From contig CADBQY010000120.1 of the NCBI GenBank assembly GCA_902796885.1, forward strand, positions 1 through 45,135: 45,135 nucleotides of DNA. The letters run 5' to 3'. A program made the translations under genes and the position numbers. Below, piece by piece: positions 15,363 through 23,529 of this stretch. Each line of letters starts with the position of its first letter. Within the stretch, counting starts at the first letter, position 1. Under the pieces are notes generated by a model. That model made no database searches, was not told where the DNA came from, and was given only the letters and a program-made list of their open reading frames with translations. This DNA comes from an uncultured Planctomycetota bacterium. GTDB taxonomy: Bacteria; Planctomycetota; Planctomycetia; Pirellulales; Thermoguttaceae.

Positions 15363-17783
15363 CTATTTTTTTACAAAGTCGAGTCTGGCGCGAAACGGAT
15401 GGAGACGATCGGCACGAGTACGCGCATCGTCAAGAAGAATTTCCAGGCTCGGCGTAATTTCCCCGTTTGCGGGGGAAATCCGCTTCCCGTTGAACGTGAC
15501 ATCGATCCTTTGGTCGAAGTTCACCATTTCAGGAGCAAGGTAGACTGTACAAGCTCGTGCGGATGAGACGATTCTGATTTTATTTTCGCCGACGGGCTGA
15601 ATGTCAGTTTTGGCCGGGGAATATTTTGCCGGCAATTTCCCGACCGTCCAGTTGATTGGGAGAACCATCGTTTTTTCGGGAAAATCTCCCAGTTCTGCCA
15701 TCCAAAAGTAATAGTCCCACGGACGCATCGAATAGACGGTCATTCGCTCTTTAGGGAAAAAGTTGCGGGATCGCGATCCCATCCACTCGAAAATGCGGAT
15801 TAGCTCGTCTGAAAAGGATTCGTTCCCGCGGCCTCGGAAGACCACGCAGGTCATATCGAAAGGGTGAACCTGATTCATTCCCGGGTCGAGTACTCCTCTG
15901 CTCAACGCGGTTTTTCCTCCGTCAAGTTCCCCGGTTACGGCGTATATGGGGACGTATTTTGCATTCTTGCGGAGATAGTACGGGTAACGGTTCGCTTTAC
16001 CGCAGATCGGAATAATCCCCGCCCAGAGATCGGGGTGAGAAAGCCCCAGATCCCAAGCCGCGTCTCCTCCGGCCGAATGTCCACTCAGGAAAACGCGGTC
16101 GGTGTCGATCGAAAAGCGGCGCATAGCGTCGCGCAACGCGTAGAGAACCGCTCCGCTTTCGGAACCCGAACCGTGGTAGATCTCCTCATCTTTTCCCCAA
16201 CGGGGCGCGATGACAATATATCCGAACCTTGTTCCCTGGCCGAGACGCTGTTTGAGAATCGTTCCGTCATCGGCCTTTTTTTCGGTCCAGGACCCCGCCC
16301 ACCAATCGATTTGCATCTGAGGGGTTGTCCGTTCCCCGTGAAGGGTAACGACCGTCGGATATTTTCGATTTGGGTCGTACTCCGGAGGGAGTTGGACCGT
16401 GTATTGGAAAGTTTTTCCGTCTTCAAATGAAGGAACTTCAATCTGGTAATATCCGGGGAGAGTCGGATCGACAGGATCCGATTCAAGAGGGGGTTTCATA
16501 TATCGAAGAACACGCGCGGGCGTTTCCAAAGGACTTGAGGATTCTTCGGATTTAATCTGTTCGAGAATCGAGGTACGCTTTGTCGGGACCGACTCGAGGA
16601 GATAGGCTTTGATTTGATTTCGAAGCCGGACCATCGAAAGAGCCAGTTCCAGACGGTTGTCGGTTCCGGCGTTTCCGGCGAGCCATCCTGAGATTCCGAT
16701 CGCCAGACGTTGCTCGTTACCGAGACTTTCGTCGTTCAGGGAAAGGAGAAATTCCGCGAAGCGATTCGAAGTGTTCGGATTGAGTTCCCGGTCGATTTCA
16801 TCGAGAATCGTCAGGGTTTCCCGCTTTTGATCTTCATTCGTCAGAGCATCGGTCATCCGATGGAGTTCCCGCCGGATCCGTTCCTCTTTGTCGTCCTCTT
16901 CGGTATATTGGCGGGCCAGCGTACGAACCGACTGGGTCAGATCGGAGGAGATGTTTTCGGCGGAAAACGCCTCGATTAAGGATCGGACATTTCGATGTTG
17001 TCCGGCATTTCTACGGAGTTGCAGCTCGTCGACCAGACGGGTTGCGGAGAGTTGCCGGATCATTCGAAGCCCGGCGTCCAATTGTTCGGTATGGTCCGGC
17101 TCGTCTTTGAAATCGCGGATGATCTCTTCCAATTCGGCGGCGGCCTCTTCAAAAAGCTCCGCTTGGGTATAGAAAAGGTAGATCCGCAACCGATCGGAGA
17201 GAGATGTTGGATCGATAGTTCTGCGAAGCATAGAGGTCAGAAAGTCACGCCGAAACGAATGGGGGGAGAAGCGCATATCGATCCCCATGTTGATCCCCTG
17301 GACTCGGACGTAGCCCGGAGCAATTTCGGTGATTCCTTGGATCAGCGGAGTTCCGTTGAAAAAGATCGTTCGTCGGCCGAACGAATCGAATGGTTCGGAT
17401 GTTTTATAGGCGCCGAGCGATATGGCGGCCTGAGAACTTGACCGGAAGATCGGTTGACGAAACTTGAATATTTCGGCCGACGCCCCCAGGTCATCCTGCG
17501 CGATATCGAGAATTAGATTTTTCGGGACGTAGGTGAGGCGAAGCTGGTCGTCGATGACCACGATCTTTTCGACGGCCTGGTCGCCGCCAGTCTTTCGGTT
17601 GTTCGGATTGACCGCAACGCTTTCGATCGGAGCAATCTCTCCTGTTAGAACTCGGCCGTCTTTCATGGTCACGCGGGACGAGGCCGCGTCGCTCATCCCG
17701 GAATGAAATGAAAGAGAAAGAAATCCTAAAATGATAAAAAGGGGGGTATGGAGAAAATTTAGAAACTTTTGTATAATCGTCAT
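15363..17783 (-). CDS. Large secreted alpha/beta-hydrolase (esterase/peptidase-like)
   Basis: 806 residues. Signal peptide at the N-terminus (FLHTPLFIILGFLSLSFHSG). A small beta domain at about 35-190 starts with RVTMKDGRVLTGEI, common in secreted planctomycete proteins. A long helical, charged region at about 190-420 (for example AELFEEAAAELEEIIRDF) may be TPR-like. The catalytic alpha/beta-hydrolase spans about 440-700: TVVTLHGERTTP, FGYIVIAPRWG, nucleophile Ser570 in SGHSAGGDAAW, and a likely acid Asp in TGELDGGKT. The C-terminal 100 residues form a beta-rich module. It may be a carbohydrate esterase or a peptidase; the substrate cannot be told. The start at 17783 has a weak ribosome-binding site. 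Confidence 0.8.
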   Translation of the reverse strand: MTIIQKFLNFLHTPLFIILGFLSLSFHSGMSDAASSRVTMKDGRVLTGEIAPIESVAVNPNNRKTGGDQAVEKIVVIDDQLRLTYVPKNLILDIAQDDLGASAEIFKFRQPIFRSSSQAAISLGAYKTSEPFDSFGRRTIFFNGTPLIQGITEIAPGYVRVQGINMGIDMRFSPHSFRRDFLTSMLRRTIDPTSLSDRLRIYLFYTQAELFEEAAAELEEIIRDFKDEPDHTEQLDAGLRMIRQLSATRLVDELQLRRNAGQHRNVRSLIEAFSAENISSDLTQSVRTLARQYTEEDDKEERIRRELHRMTDALTNEDQKRETLTILDEIDRELNPNTSNRFAEFLLSLNDESLGNEQRLAIGISGWLAGNAGTDNRLELALSMVRLRNQIKAYLLESVPTKRTSILEQIKSEESSSPLETPARVLRYMKPPLESDPVDPTLPGYYQIEVPSFEDGKTFQYTVQLPPEYDPNRKYPTVVTLHGERTTPQMQIDWWAGSWTEKKADDGTILKQRLGQGTRFGYIVIAPRWGKDEEIYHGSGSESGAVLYALRDAMRRFSIDTDRVFLSGHSAGGDAAWDLGLSHPDLWAGIIPICGKANRYPYYLRKNAKYVPIYAVTGELDGGKTALSRGVLDPGMNQVHPFDMTCVVFRGRGNESFSDELIRIFEWMGSRSRNFFPKERMTVYSMRPWDYYFWMAELGDFPEKTMVLPINWTVGKLPAKYSPAKTDIQPVGENKIRIVSSARACTVYLAPEMVNFDQRIDVTFNGKRISPANGEITPSLEILLDDARTRADRLHPFRARLDFVKK

Positions 17784-17820
17784 AGTGTCTGCCGTTACGG
17801 TCGGTTGGTGGACGATGTTT

Positions 17821-17849
17821 TTGCTCAGGCTTCGATATAGGAATATTAT
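17821..17849 (+). promoter_or_regulatory. Possible promoter of the small membrane protein gene
   Basis: TTGCTC (17821-17826), a 17-bp spacer and TATTAT (17844-17849), 25 bases before the ATG at 17874. Confidence 0.4.
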
Positions 17850-17873
17850 AGGGATAATCGGGACGCAGGTAAA

Positions 17874-18110
17874 ATGGAATTTTCCCGTTTTTTTCAGCGC
17901 TTGCTCCTCATTTTGTGGCTTTCGGCAGTTACGATTCCTATGATTGGAGTTTTTTTCGGTGCTTTAGGGGGTATTTTCGGTGAGGCAGGAGATATTGCAG
18001 CGAAAAGCTTCCTTTTCTCTTCCGCAAAGTTTTGTTTCGGTTTATGGGGGGTGGACCTCTGCGCACTTGTCCTTCTTTTTGTCGGCGAGCGGCTTTTTGA
18101 AAAGGAGTAA
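17874..18110 (+). CDS. Small membrane protein of unknown function
   Basis: 78 residues with two predicted membrane helices (about 8-34, LLLILWLSAVTIPMIGVFFG, and about 50-72, FCFGLWGVDLCALVLLFVG) and a charged C-terminus. It has a plausible promoter and is divergent from the esterase-like gene. No family is recognised. The weak ribosome-binding site (GCAGGT) keeps this tentative, but the hydrophobic pattern with charged ends argues for a real gene. Confidence 0.5.
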   Translation: MEFSRFFQRLLLILWLSAVTIPMIGVFFGALGGIFGEAGDIAAKSFLFSSAKFCFGLWGVDLCALVLLFVGERLFEKE

Positions 18111-18116
18111 TTGAAC

Positions 18117-18145
18117 TTGTCTTCTTTTTCCCTATCGGCTAGAAT
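18117..18145 (+). promoter_or_regulatory. Possible promoter of the double-parvulin gene
   Basis: TTGTCT (18117-18122), a 17-bp spacer and TAGAAT (18140-18145), with transcription expected about 60 bases before the start codon at 18212. Confidence 0.45.
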
Positions 18146-18211
18146 ACCGCCGTTGCCGCGCTGCGGGTGATCGCGCGGCCGTTATCTTTAACGTAACCCT
18201 AAGGATGGATT

Positions 18212-20134
18212 ATGCGGAAATATCTTCGTCGTTCTCTCCGGTGCTTGCCGCTTCTGGCGTTGCCGATCTTTTTCGTTTCCCTGGCGCTTTCGACGTCAAA
18301 CCTTTCGGCGCAGGTGGGGAAACCGACAGAAAATGCCGTTTCCCGCGTGGCCGATTCAAACCCGATCCATCAACAAAAAAAATCCCTTCTCCCCGAAGTG
18401 GTCGCCGAGGTGAACGGTCAGAAGATTACCGCAGGCGATTTGGAGGCCGAGACGCTCCGCGTTCATGGAATCGAAGTGCTCGAGCGGATCGAGAATCGGG
18501 CTTTGGTACTGGCCGAATGCAAGAGGCGTCAGGTGACGATCACCCGCGACGAGGTCAATGCCGAGATCGAGCGACTCGCCAAGTCAAACCACCTGTCCGT
18601 CGAGCAGTTTACCGACTTAATCAAAGATCAGAACGGAATGCCGCCAAAACAGTACGCCGATGAGGTGATTTGGCCGCGTTTGGCTCTGCAGGCGTTGGTC
18701 GCGCCGGAGATAGAGGTTTCCGACGAAGAACTCGAACGTGAATATCTCAAAAGTTACGGTCCTTCGGTTGTGATTCAGCAAATCACGGTCAAGACCAAAG
18801 AAGAGGCCGATGAAATTCACGCACGGGTCGCCGCGGATCCCGACACATTCGGCGATGTTGCTAAGAATGAATCGACTGATATGCTGACGGCTTCGAACAA
18901 AGGGCGAATGCAGCCGATCCGCCGTTATACTTTCTCGGATTCACGGCTTGAAGACCTTTTTTTCTCGATGAATCCCGGTGATATCTCCGATGTGGTCGGC
19001 CCGTACGGACCAGAAAACGAGTACATAATCTTCAAATGTGAGAACCGGTACGATTCGGTCGTACCGCAGGAAAAAATCGACGAGATCAAGAGTGTTCTTC
19101 GCTCGCGCGCCGCCGACGAAAAGCTCAAATCTGTGGCTAACGCCCTTTTCGAAAAGTTGGGGAAAGAAGCGGAGGTCGTCAACGTGCTGGGCGATCCGGA
19201 ACTGATGCAAAAGTATCCGAATACCGCGGCGCTGGTCAGCGGCCAGGCGATTTCGCTCGAATCGGTGGTTGATAAGAGTCTTGAACTTTATTCCCGGCAG
19301 GATTTAGAAGGTCTGATTCTTTTCGCGCTTCTGCGTCAGGAACTCAAAAAACTGAACGTGACGATCACCGAGCAGGACATTGATACCGAGATTTGGATTA
19401 GAGCCGCCGAGACAACGTATCCTCTCCCGGATGGGAAACCGAATATCGAGGCCTATCTGAAGCGTGAGCTCGAAACGACTCACTTTACCGAAAAAGTCTA
19501 TCGGACGAATATTGTCTGGCCGGAGGTGGCGATTCGTAAACTCTCGGAGCCTTTGGTTAAGGTGACGGACGAGGATCTGCAAAAGAGTTATGAGGCGAAC
19601 TTCGGCGAAAAGGTTCAGTGTCTCGGAATCTTCGTTCAGGATCAGCGTCTGGCGCAGGAGGCCTGGCAGAAGGCGCGAACTCTTCCGGCGAAAGAAAATC
19701 GCTCGCTCGAAGAAGTCTTCGGCGATCTGGCGGCGAAATATTCCGCCGAACCGGGGAGCCGCCAAATGCGTGGGCGTATCGCGCCGATCGTGAAAAATGG
19801 CGGAATGCCGACTTTGGAAGACGAGGCGTTTTCGCTAAAACCGGGCGAACTTTCGGGAGTGATTCAAGTCGACCGCAACTCGTTCGTCATTCTTTACTGC
19901 CAGGAGATTATTCCCCCGCAGGAGATTTCGTTCGAAGACGCTAAAGAAACTTTGCAGACGAGTGTTCGCCAGAAGAAAGAATTTCTCGCCGCCCGCCAGT
20001 ACGTTTCGGATCTCTACAAACGTTCGACGATTACCAACTTTCTGACCGGTCAGAAGAGCACTCCGCAAACGGCGGGACAATCCGCGCCCGAATCGTTACA
20101 GGAGAGCCGTTCGACCGGCGTGAACAACCGTTAG
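18212..20134 (+). CDS. Exported peptidyl-prolyl isomerase with two SurA/parvulin modules
   Basis: 640 residues with an N-terminal signal (LPLLALPIFFVSLALSTSNLSA). Two similar modules follow. The first has a SurA-like N-domain (about 65-180, VAEVNGQKITAGDLEAE) and a parvulin domain (about 185-300, VVIQQITVKTKEEADEIHAR, then FFSMNPGDISDVVGPYG). The second repeats this at about 345-450 and 465-590 (KVQCLGIFVQD, then FSLKPGELSGVIQVDRN). The C-terminus is Gln/Ser-rich. It probably helps fold proteins in the periplasm or outer membrane, as SurA and PrsA do. The second module lacks some parvulin core positions and may bind rather than isomerise. AAGGATGG precedes the ATG at 18212. Confidence 0.85.
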   Translation: MRKYLRRSLRCLPLLALPIFFVSLALSTSNLSAQVGKPTENAVSRVADSNPIHQQKKSLLPEVVAEVNGQKITAGDLEAETLRVHGIEVLERIENRALVLAECKRRQVTITRDEVNAEIERLAKSNHLSVEQFTDLIKDQNGMPPKQYADEVIWPRLALQALVAPEIEVSDEELEREYLKSYGPSVVIQQITVKTKEEADEIHARVAADPDTFGDVAKNESTDMLTASNKGRMQPIRRYTFSDSRLEDLFFSMNPGDISDVVGPYGPENEYIIFKCENRYDSVVPQEKIDEIKSVLRSRAADEKLKSVANALFEKLGKEAEVVNVLGDPELMQKYPNTAALVSGQAISLESVVDKSLELYSRQDLEGLILFALLRQELKKLNVTITEQDIDTEIWIRAAETTYPLPDGKPNIEAYLKRELETTHFTEKVYRTNIVWPEVAIRKLSEPLVKVTDEDLQKSYEANFGEKVQCLGIFVQDQRLAQEAWQKARTLPAKENRSLEEVFGDLAAKYSAEPGSRQMRGRIAPIVKNGGMPTLEDEAFSLKPGELSGVIQVDRNSFVILYCQEIIPPQEISFEDAKETLQTSVRQKKEFLAARQYVSDLYKRSTITNFLTGQKSTPQTAGQSAPESLQESRSTGVNNR

Positions 20135-20148
20135 TGGCGAATTTCCAT

Positions 20149-20187
20149 TGAAACGAAAGAGCCGGAATTCCCGACTTTTTCGTTTCA
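20149..20187. terminator. Convergent terminator between the parvulin and HD-hydrolase genes
   Basis: A 10-bp stem TGAAACGAAA/TTTCGTTTCA (20149-20158 with 20178-20187) around a loop that can also pair partly. The right arm includes the stop codon of the minus-strand HD gene and is preceded by a run of T on the plus strand. Confidence 0.6.
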
Positions 20188-21639
20188 GCGGGCGACTTTT
20201 GCGGCGGCATTCCGAATCAAGTCGTCGAGATTGGGAATTTCACGGAGAGATTTGGCGATATCCGGCGCGGCGAAGATGCGGATCTTTTTGACGTTATGTT
20301 CAAACTGTTCGTCGGCGAGGGCGCGAACGACCGGTGAGACGTCTTGAAGCGGCCGGTATTTCAGTTCGTTGGGATAGAAGACCGAAATCCGAAATTCGAT
20401 CTCTTTCGCCGCTGGCGGGGAGTCGATGAGAATGTCATTTTCCCGGCCGTCGAGAGTTTCGGGAGCGCTTTGGCGGATCTCTTCGACCAAGTTTTTGGTG
20501 AATTGCCGCAGGACGGGGTAGGGGCGCCCGGCCAGGATTGTGTAAATCTCAGGCGCTTCCATAACGCTGATTTGACGAACCCGCTTATAGATGGAACGGC
20601 GTGCCGAGAAAATTCCCCCCAGAAGACGGAGCGCCTCAGCGCAGTCGAGCCTGGTCTGTCGGGGAAGGGTGGTGTCTTGAAGGGACGACTCGCAGAAGCC
20701 GCGCAGAATCTGAAGCCAGTTTTCAAAAGGGGTTTCCAACGCCGTTTCGACCAGCGATTCCCGCTTAGGGTAATGGGACCACAGAATCTCGAAAGCCCTC
20801 TGAAACATGACGGTTGCGGCGCGGACGGTGTGATGCCAATAGACTTCGCTGAACATGACATACCTCGCGAAAACCATCAATTCGGCGGCGGTTCGTCCCT
20901 TGTCGTTGATCGCAAGACCGTCTCCGGCCTCGTTGAGACAGAGACAGCCGATCAGTCGTTCCTGATCGAAATGATGTCCATAAGGAACGCCGCAGCCGAT
21001 ACTGTCGCGAAGGAGGTAATCCATCTTGTCAATGTCGATCGGTCCGGAGATGATCGACATAAAAAGCCGAAACGACTTGCTCCGCCGCTGATATTCGGCT
21101 TCGGTGTCATCGGCGCGGCGTTTGACCGGAGTTTTTTCGAGAAGGGTCAGAACATCGGCCGGATCGATATTCCAGTCGTTTCGGAGAATCGATCCGATTC
21201 TTCCTTTGGTGATAAAACGTTCGGCGATTGATTCGTGATGGCGAATTCCGGGAAGTCCCAGGTCTTCGATCAGATGGCAACAGGGCCAATGCCCGATATC
21301 ATGCAGGAGCGCCGCGGCGATCAGTACAGGAACATCGTCGAGTCGTACTGTCTGCGCAAAGCGCGGATCATTTGCCAGGCGGCGGAGAAAAAGGAGCGAG
21401 AGACGATAGACACCCAGCGAATGTTCAAAGCGAGTGTGCCGGGCGCCGGGATAGACGAGGGATACCAAGCCTAGCTGAGTAATTTCGGCCAAACGCCGAA
21501 ACTCGGGAGCGTCGATAATTTTCCGCACCCGCGCCGTCAGCGGGACGTCGAGTTCCGGAGGAATGCGGATCAGGGAAACGCGTGAGTCAAGCCCCGCGAC
21601 TTCGGGAATGGCGAGGGCGTTAAAAAGTGAGGCGGTCAC
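20185..21639 (-). CDS. HD-domain phosphohydrolase (dNTPase/SAMHD1-like family)
   Basis: 484 residues. The classic HD pattern is present: His73 in RHTRFEHSLGV, His113-Asp114 in LLHDIGHWP, and a later Asp in GPIDIDKMDYLLRD. IRIPPELDVPLTARVRKIID and FRRLAEITQLGLVSLVYPGA are typical of the dGTPase-like COG1078 group. It probably hydrolyses deoxynucleoside triphosphates or another nucleotide. The C-terminal 150 residues form a helical and mixed domain. Translation starts at GTG 21639, which overlaps the stop of the upstream acidic protein (GTGA), so its synthesis is coupled to that protein. Confidence 0.88.
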   Translation of the reverse strand: MTASLFNALAIPEVAGLDSRVSLIRIPPELDVPLTARVRKIIDAPEFRRLAEITQLGLVSLVYPGARHTRFEHSLGVYRLSLLFLRRLANDPRFAQTVRLDDVPVLIAAALLHDIGHWPCCHLIEDLGLPGIRHHESIAERFITKGRIGSILRNDWNIDPADVLTLLEKTPVKRRADDTEAEYQRRSKSFRLFMSIISGPIDIDKMDYLLRDSIGCGVPYGHHFDQERLIGCLCLNEAGDGLAINDKGRTAAELMVFARYVMFSEVYWHHTVRAATVMFQRAFEILWSHYPKRESLVETALETPFENWLQILRGFCESSLQDTTLPRQTRLDCAEALRLLGGIFSARRSIYKRVRQISVMEAPEIYTILAGRPYPVLRQFTKNLVEEIRQSAPETLDGRENDILIDSPPAAKEIEFRISVFYPNELKYRPLQDVSPVVRALADEQFEHNVKKIRIFAAPDIAKSLREIPNLDDLIRNAAAKVAR

Positions 21640-21965
21640 TCGTCGTCTTCGTCGTCAAAGGTGTTTTCGTCAGAGTTCAGATCGTCGAAGTCATCGTAAT
21701 CATCGTCTACCGTATCATCTTCGGATTCCGTCTCGTCATCGTCGAGAAGTTCGTCGTCTTCGTCGTCGGGGAGCTCTTCAAAATCCGCGTCGAATTCATC
21801 GTCGAAATCGTCGTCATCGAAGTCGTCGAAATCATCTTCAACGTCGTCGATCTCCAAGGGATCGTTGTAGTATGCACTGATGTGATTGGCGTGTGTCGAA
21901 ATTTCAAACTCAGACGCTTCGTCAAACGACTGGTGAGAACCTTGCTCGGAAATATCCTTTTTCAT
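21636..21965 (-). CDS. Extremely acidic low-complexity protein coupled to the HD hydrolase
   Basis: 109 residues from ATG 21965. The first 34 residues are mixed (SFDEASEFEISTHANHISAY). The last 75 contain 49 Asp or Glu and no Lys or Arg, with regularly spaced Phe (DDFDDFDDDDFDDEF). Such chains are disordered and can mimic nucleic acid or mask a basic surface. Its stop overlaps the HD-hydrolase start, and a good promoter stands upstream, so it is expressed as the first gene of a two-gene operon. The function is unknown; regulation or solubilising of the HD enzyme is one possibility. Confidence 0.8.
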   Translation of the reverse strand: MKKDISEQGSHQSFDEASEFEISTHANHISAYYNDPLEIDDVEDDFDDFDDDDFDDEFDADFEELPDDEDDELLDDDETESEDDTVDDDYDDFDDLNSDENTFDDEDDE

Positions 21966-22015
21966 CTTCGGTTACCTGTAAGGAGTTGGGTGAAACCAGT
22001 AAACCCCGGGTAGTG

Positions 22016-22043
22016 ATTATATAACAGATGGAAGTTTATGCAA
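22016..22043 (-). promoter_or_regulatory. Promoter of the acidic-protein/HD-hydrolase operon
   Basis: On the minus strand TTGCAT (22043-22038), a 16-bp spacer and a perfect TATAAT (22021-22016), about 45 bases before ATG 21965. Confidence 0.65.
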
Positions 22044-22114
22044 GTCCCTGAAAACGATTCCGCATAAGATAGGGTGTTTTATCCTTTTTGCCGTCGGATC
22101 GACTCGAAAATCGC

Positions 22115-22142
22115 TTGCAATGGGCGTCGTTTTTTATAGAAT
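22115..22142 (+). promoter_or_regulatory. Promoter of the LEPR-XLL dockerin gene
   Basis: TTGCAA (22115-22120), a 16-bp spacer and TAGAAT (22137-22142), divergent from the acidic-protein promoter. The leader to ATG 22264 would be about 115 bases. This makes the upstream in-frame ATG at 22120 unlikely as a start. Confidence 0.55.
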
Positions 22143-22263
22143 GGTTATAGCTGTGCGGAGTGCGTCTTCTTGTGGTGCGACGGACTCTAGGTTTGGGTTT
22201 TCCGGCATTTTGCCGACACATTTCGCGACCGAATTTATTCGCGAGCTTGGTAGGAAATATTTT

Positions 22264-23529
22264 ATGTCGAAACGATTGAATCAACTCAAATCCGATTCCC
22301 GGAAACGCCGACTCCGTCGCTTCTGTTTCGAGGCGTTGGAGGCTAGGGTTCTCCCGGCGGTGCTGGCGGGCGGCGAGGTTTGCGTTCCTGCGGAAATTAT
22401 TTCTCAGGGTGTTCCGGAAGTCGATCTTCCCAGGATTACCTCGGTTGATTCGGCTCAAAAACTCGATGTTTCGCTCGTTGTTTCCTATACTCCCCCGGTT
22501 GTTTCACAAATCGATCTTCTTGATGAGTCGGTGACGGTTGCTCAGACCGATGATATTCTTTACGTCCAGATTTGGATTAAAAACACGGATGACAGTTCTT
22601 TTGCGGTGGTCGGCGGATATCTTGATCTGATTTATACCGACTCGGTTTTCGAGGCCGGTCTTTGGACTCCCGGCGATCTTTTTCCGAATATGGCCAACTA
22701 CGCCGCGCTTGAACAATCGGGTCGCGTGGAAATGGTCGGAGGGATGTGTTCTCCGGATCAGAGATCACTGGGCGTCGATTCCTGGGCTCTTCTGGGGACG
22801 GTCAGTTTTATGGTGACCGGAGAAGGTGTCGGCACGATCGAAACCGGAACGCCGACCGTTGCCGGTGTTGGAAACGAATCGTATAACTTGGCGCGCTTTG
22901 ACGGCACGCTCGCCTCGTCGGAGATATCCTTCGGATCCGCGTCGGTGACGGTCGCCGGAGAAGGGGAACAATTGGCTTCTCCTGTGATTACGACCGGCGA
23001 ACGCGGCGTCTATGTCTCTTATGGCGCAAATCGCCATCTGATCCAGTGGACCGCCGTTTCAAACGCTTCGGGCTACGAACTGCAATATGCCGCTGATGCC
23101 GCCGACTGGACGAGTCTCACGGTGGCCGAGCCCTGCTCGGTGGTGACCGGTTTACACTACGGCAGTGCTGTGACCTATCGCGTCAGGGCGCTGGGCGACG
23201 GTTCCTATGCCGATTCGGAGTGGAGCGTCACGAAAGCGTTCTATGTCTGTCCGATGGATATCAACGGCGACGGCGACGTTTCCGGAGGCGATCGGACGTT
23301 ACTGGTCCACTCCTGGCTTGCCGAAGAGGGCGATGACGAATATCGGTTCTATGCCGACGTAAACGGTGACGGCGATATTTCAGCCGCCGACCGCAACTTT
23401 CTTAGTATCAACTGGCTCCTTTCGGTTGAAGACGACCCTGACGATTTGTTCTATCCGGCGGCTCTGGCGTTTTCCGGAGACGGAGATTTGTTTGTTTCGG
23501 TTTTAGATTCATATTTTGACTCCTTCTGA
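22264..23529 (+). CDS. LEPR-XLL secreted protein with cohesin-like, FN3 and dockerin modules
   Basis: 421 residues from ATG 22264. The basic N-terminus ends in RFCFEALEARVLPA, a LEPR-XLL-type motif. A cohesin-like domain (about 75-220) shares TDDILYVQIWIKNTD, GGYLDLIY and SWALLGTVSF with the repeats of the surface protein at the left edge of the window. An FN3-like domain follows (about 240-325, LIQWTAVSNASGYELQY). A two-repeat type I dockerin spans 332-386 (DINGDGDVSGGD and DVNGDGDISAAD). A 35-residue tail ends in LDSYFDSF, like the DDVFSDF ending of the first protein. No catalytic domain is seen. Its stop codon overlaps the next start (TGATG), coupling it to the YdjY-type gene. Confidence 0.82.
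   Translation: MSKRLNQLKSDSRKRRLRRFCFEALEARVLPAVLAGGEVCVPAEIISQGVPEVDLPRITSVDSAQKLDVSLVVSYTPPVVSQIDLLDESVTVAQTDDILYVQIWIKNTDDSSFAVVGGYLDLIYTDSVFEAGLWTPGDLFPNMANYAALEQSGRVEMVGGMCSPDQRSLGVDSWALLGTVSFMVTGEGVGTIETGTPTVAGVGNESYNLARFDGTLASSEISFGSASVTVAGEGEQLASPVITTGERGVYVSYGANRHLIQWTAVSNASGYELQYAADAADWTSLTVAEPCSVVTGLHYGSAVTYRVRALGDGSYADSEWSVTKAFYVCPMDINGDGDVSGGDRTLLVHSWLAEEGDDEYRFYADVNGDGDISAADRNFLSINWLLSVEDDPDDLFYPAALAFSGDGDLFVSVLDSYFDSF

Noticed and set aside
21640..21925. Repetitive GTC/ATC-rich stretch that looks like a short tandem repeat or CRISPR-like array
   Set aside because: It is codon-level low complexity of the acidic gene; there are no direct repeats with regular spacers.
21627..22013. 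Val/Ile-rich plus-strand open frame opposite the acidic protein gene
   Set aside because: Its composition is the complement of the Asp/Glu codon runs of the acidic gene, and no start signal is seen.
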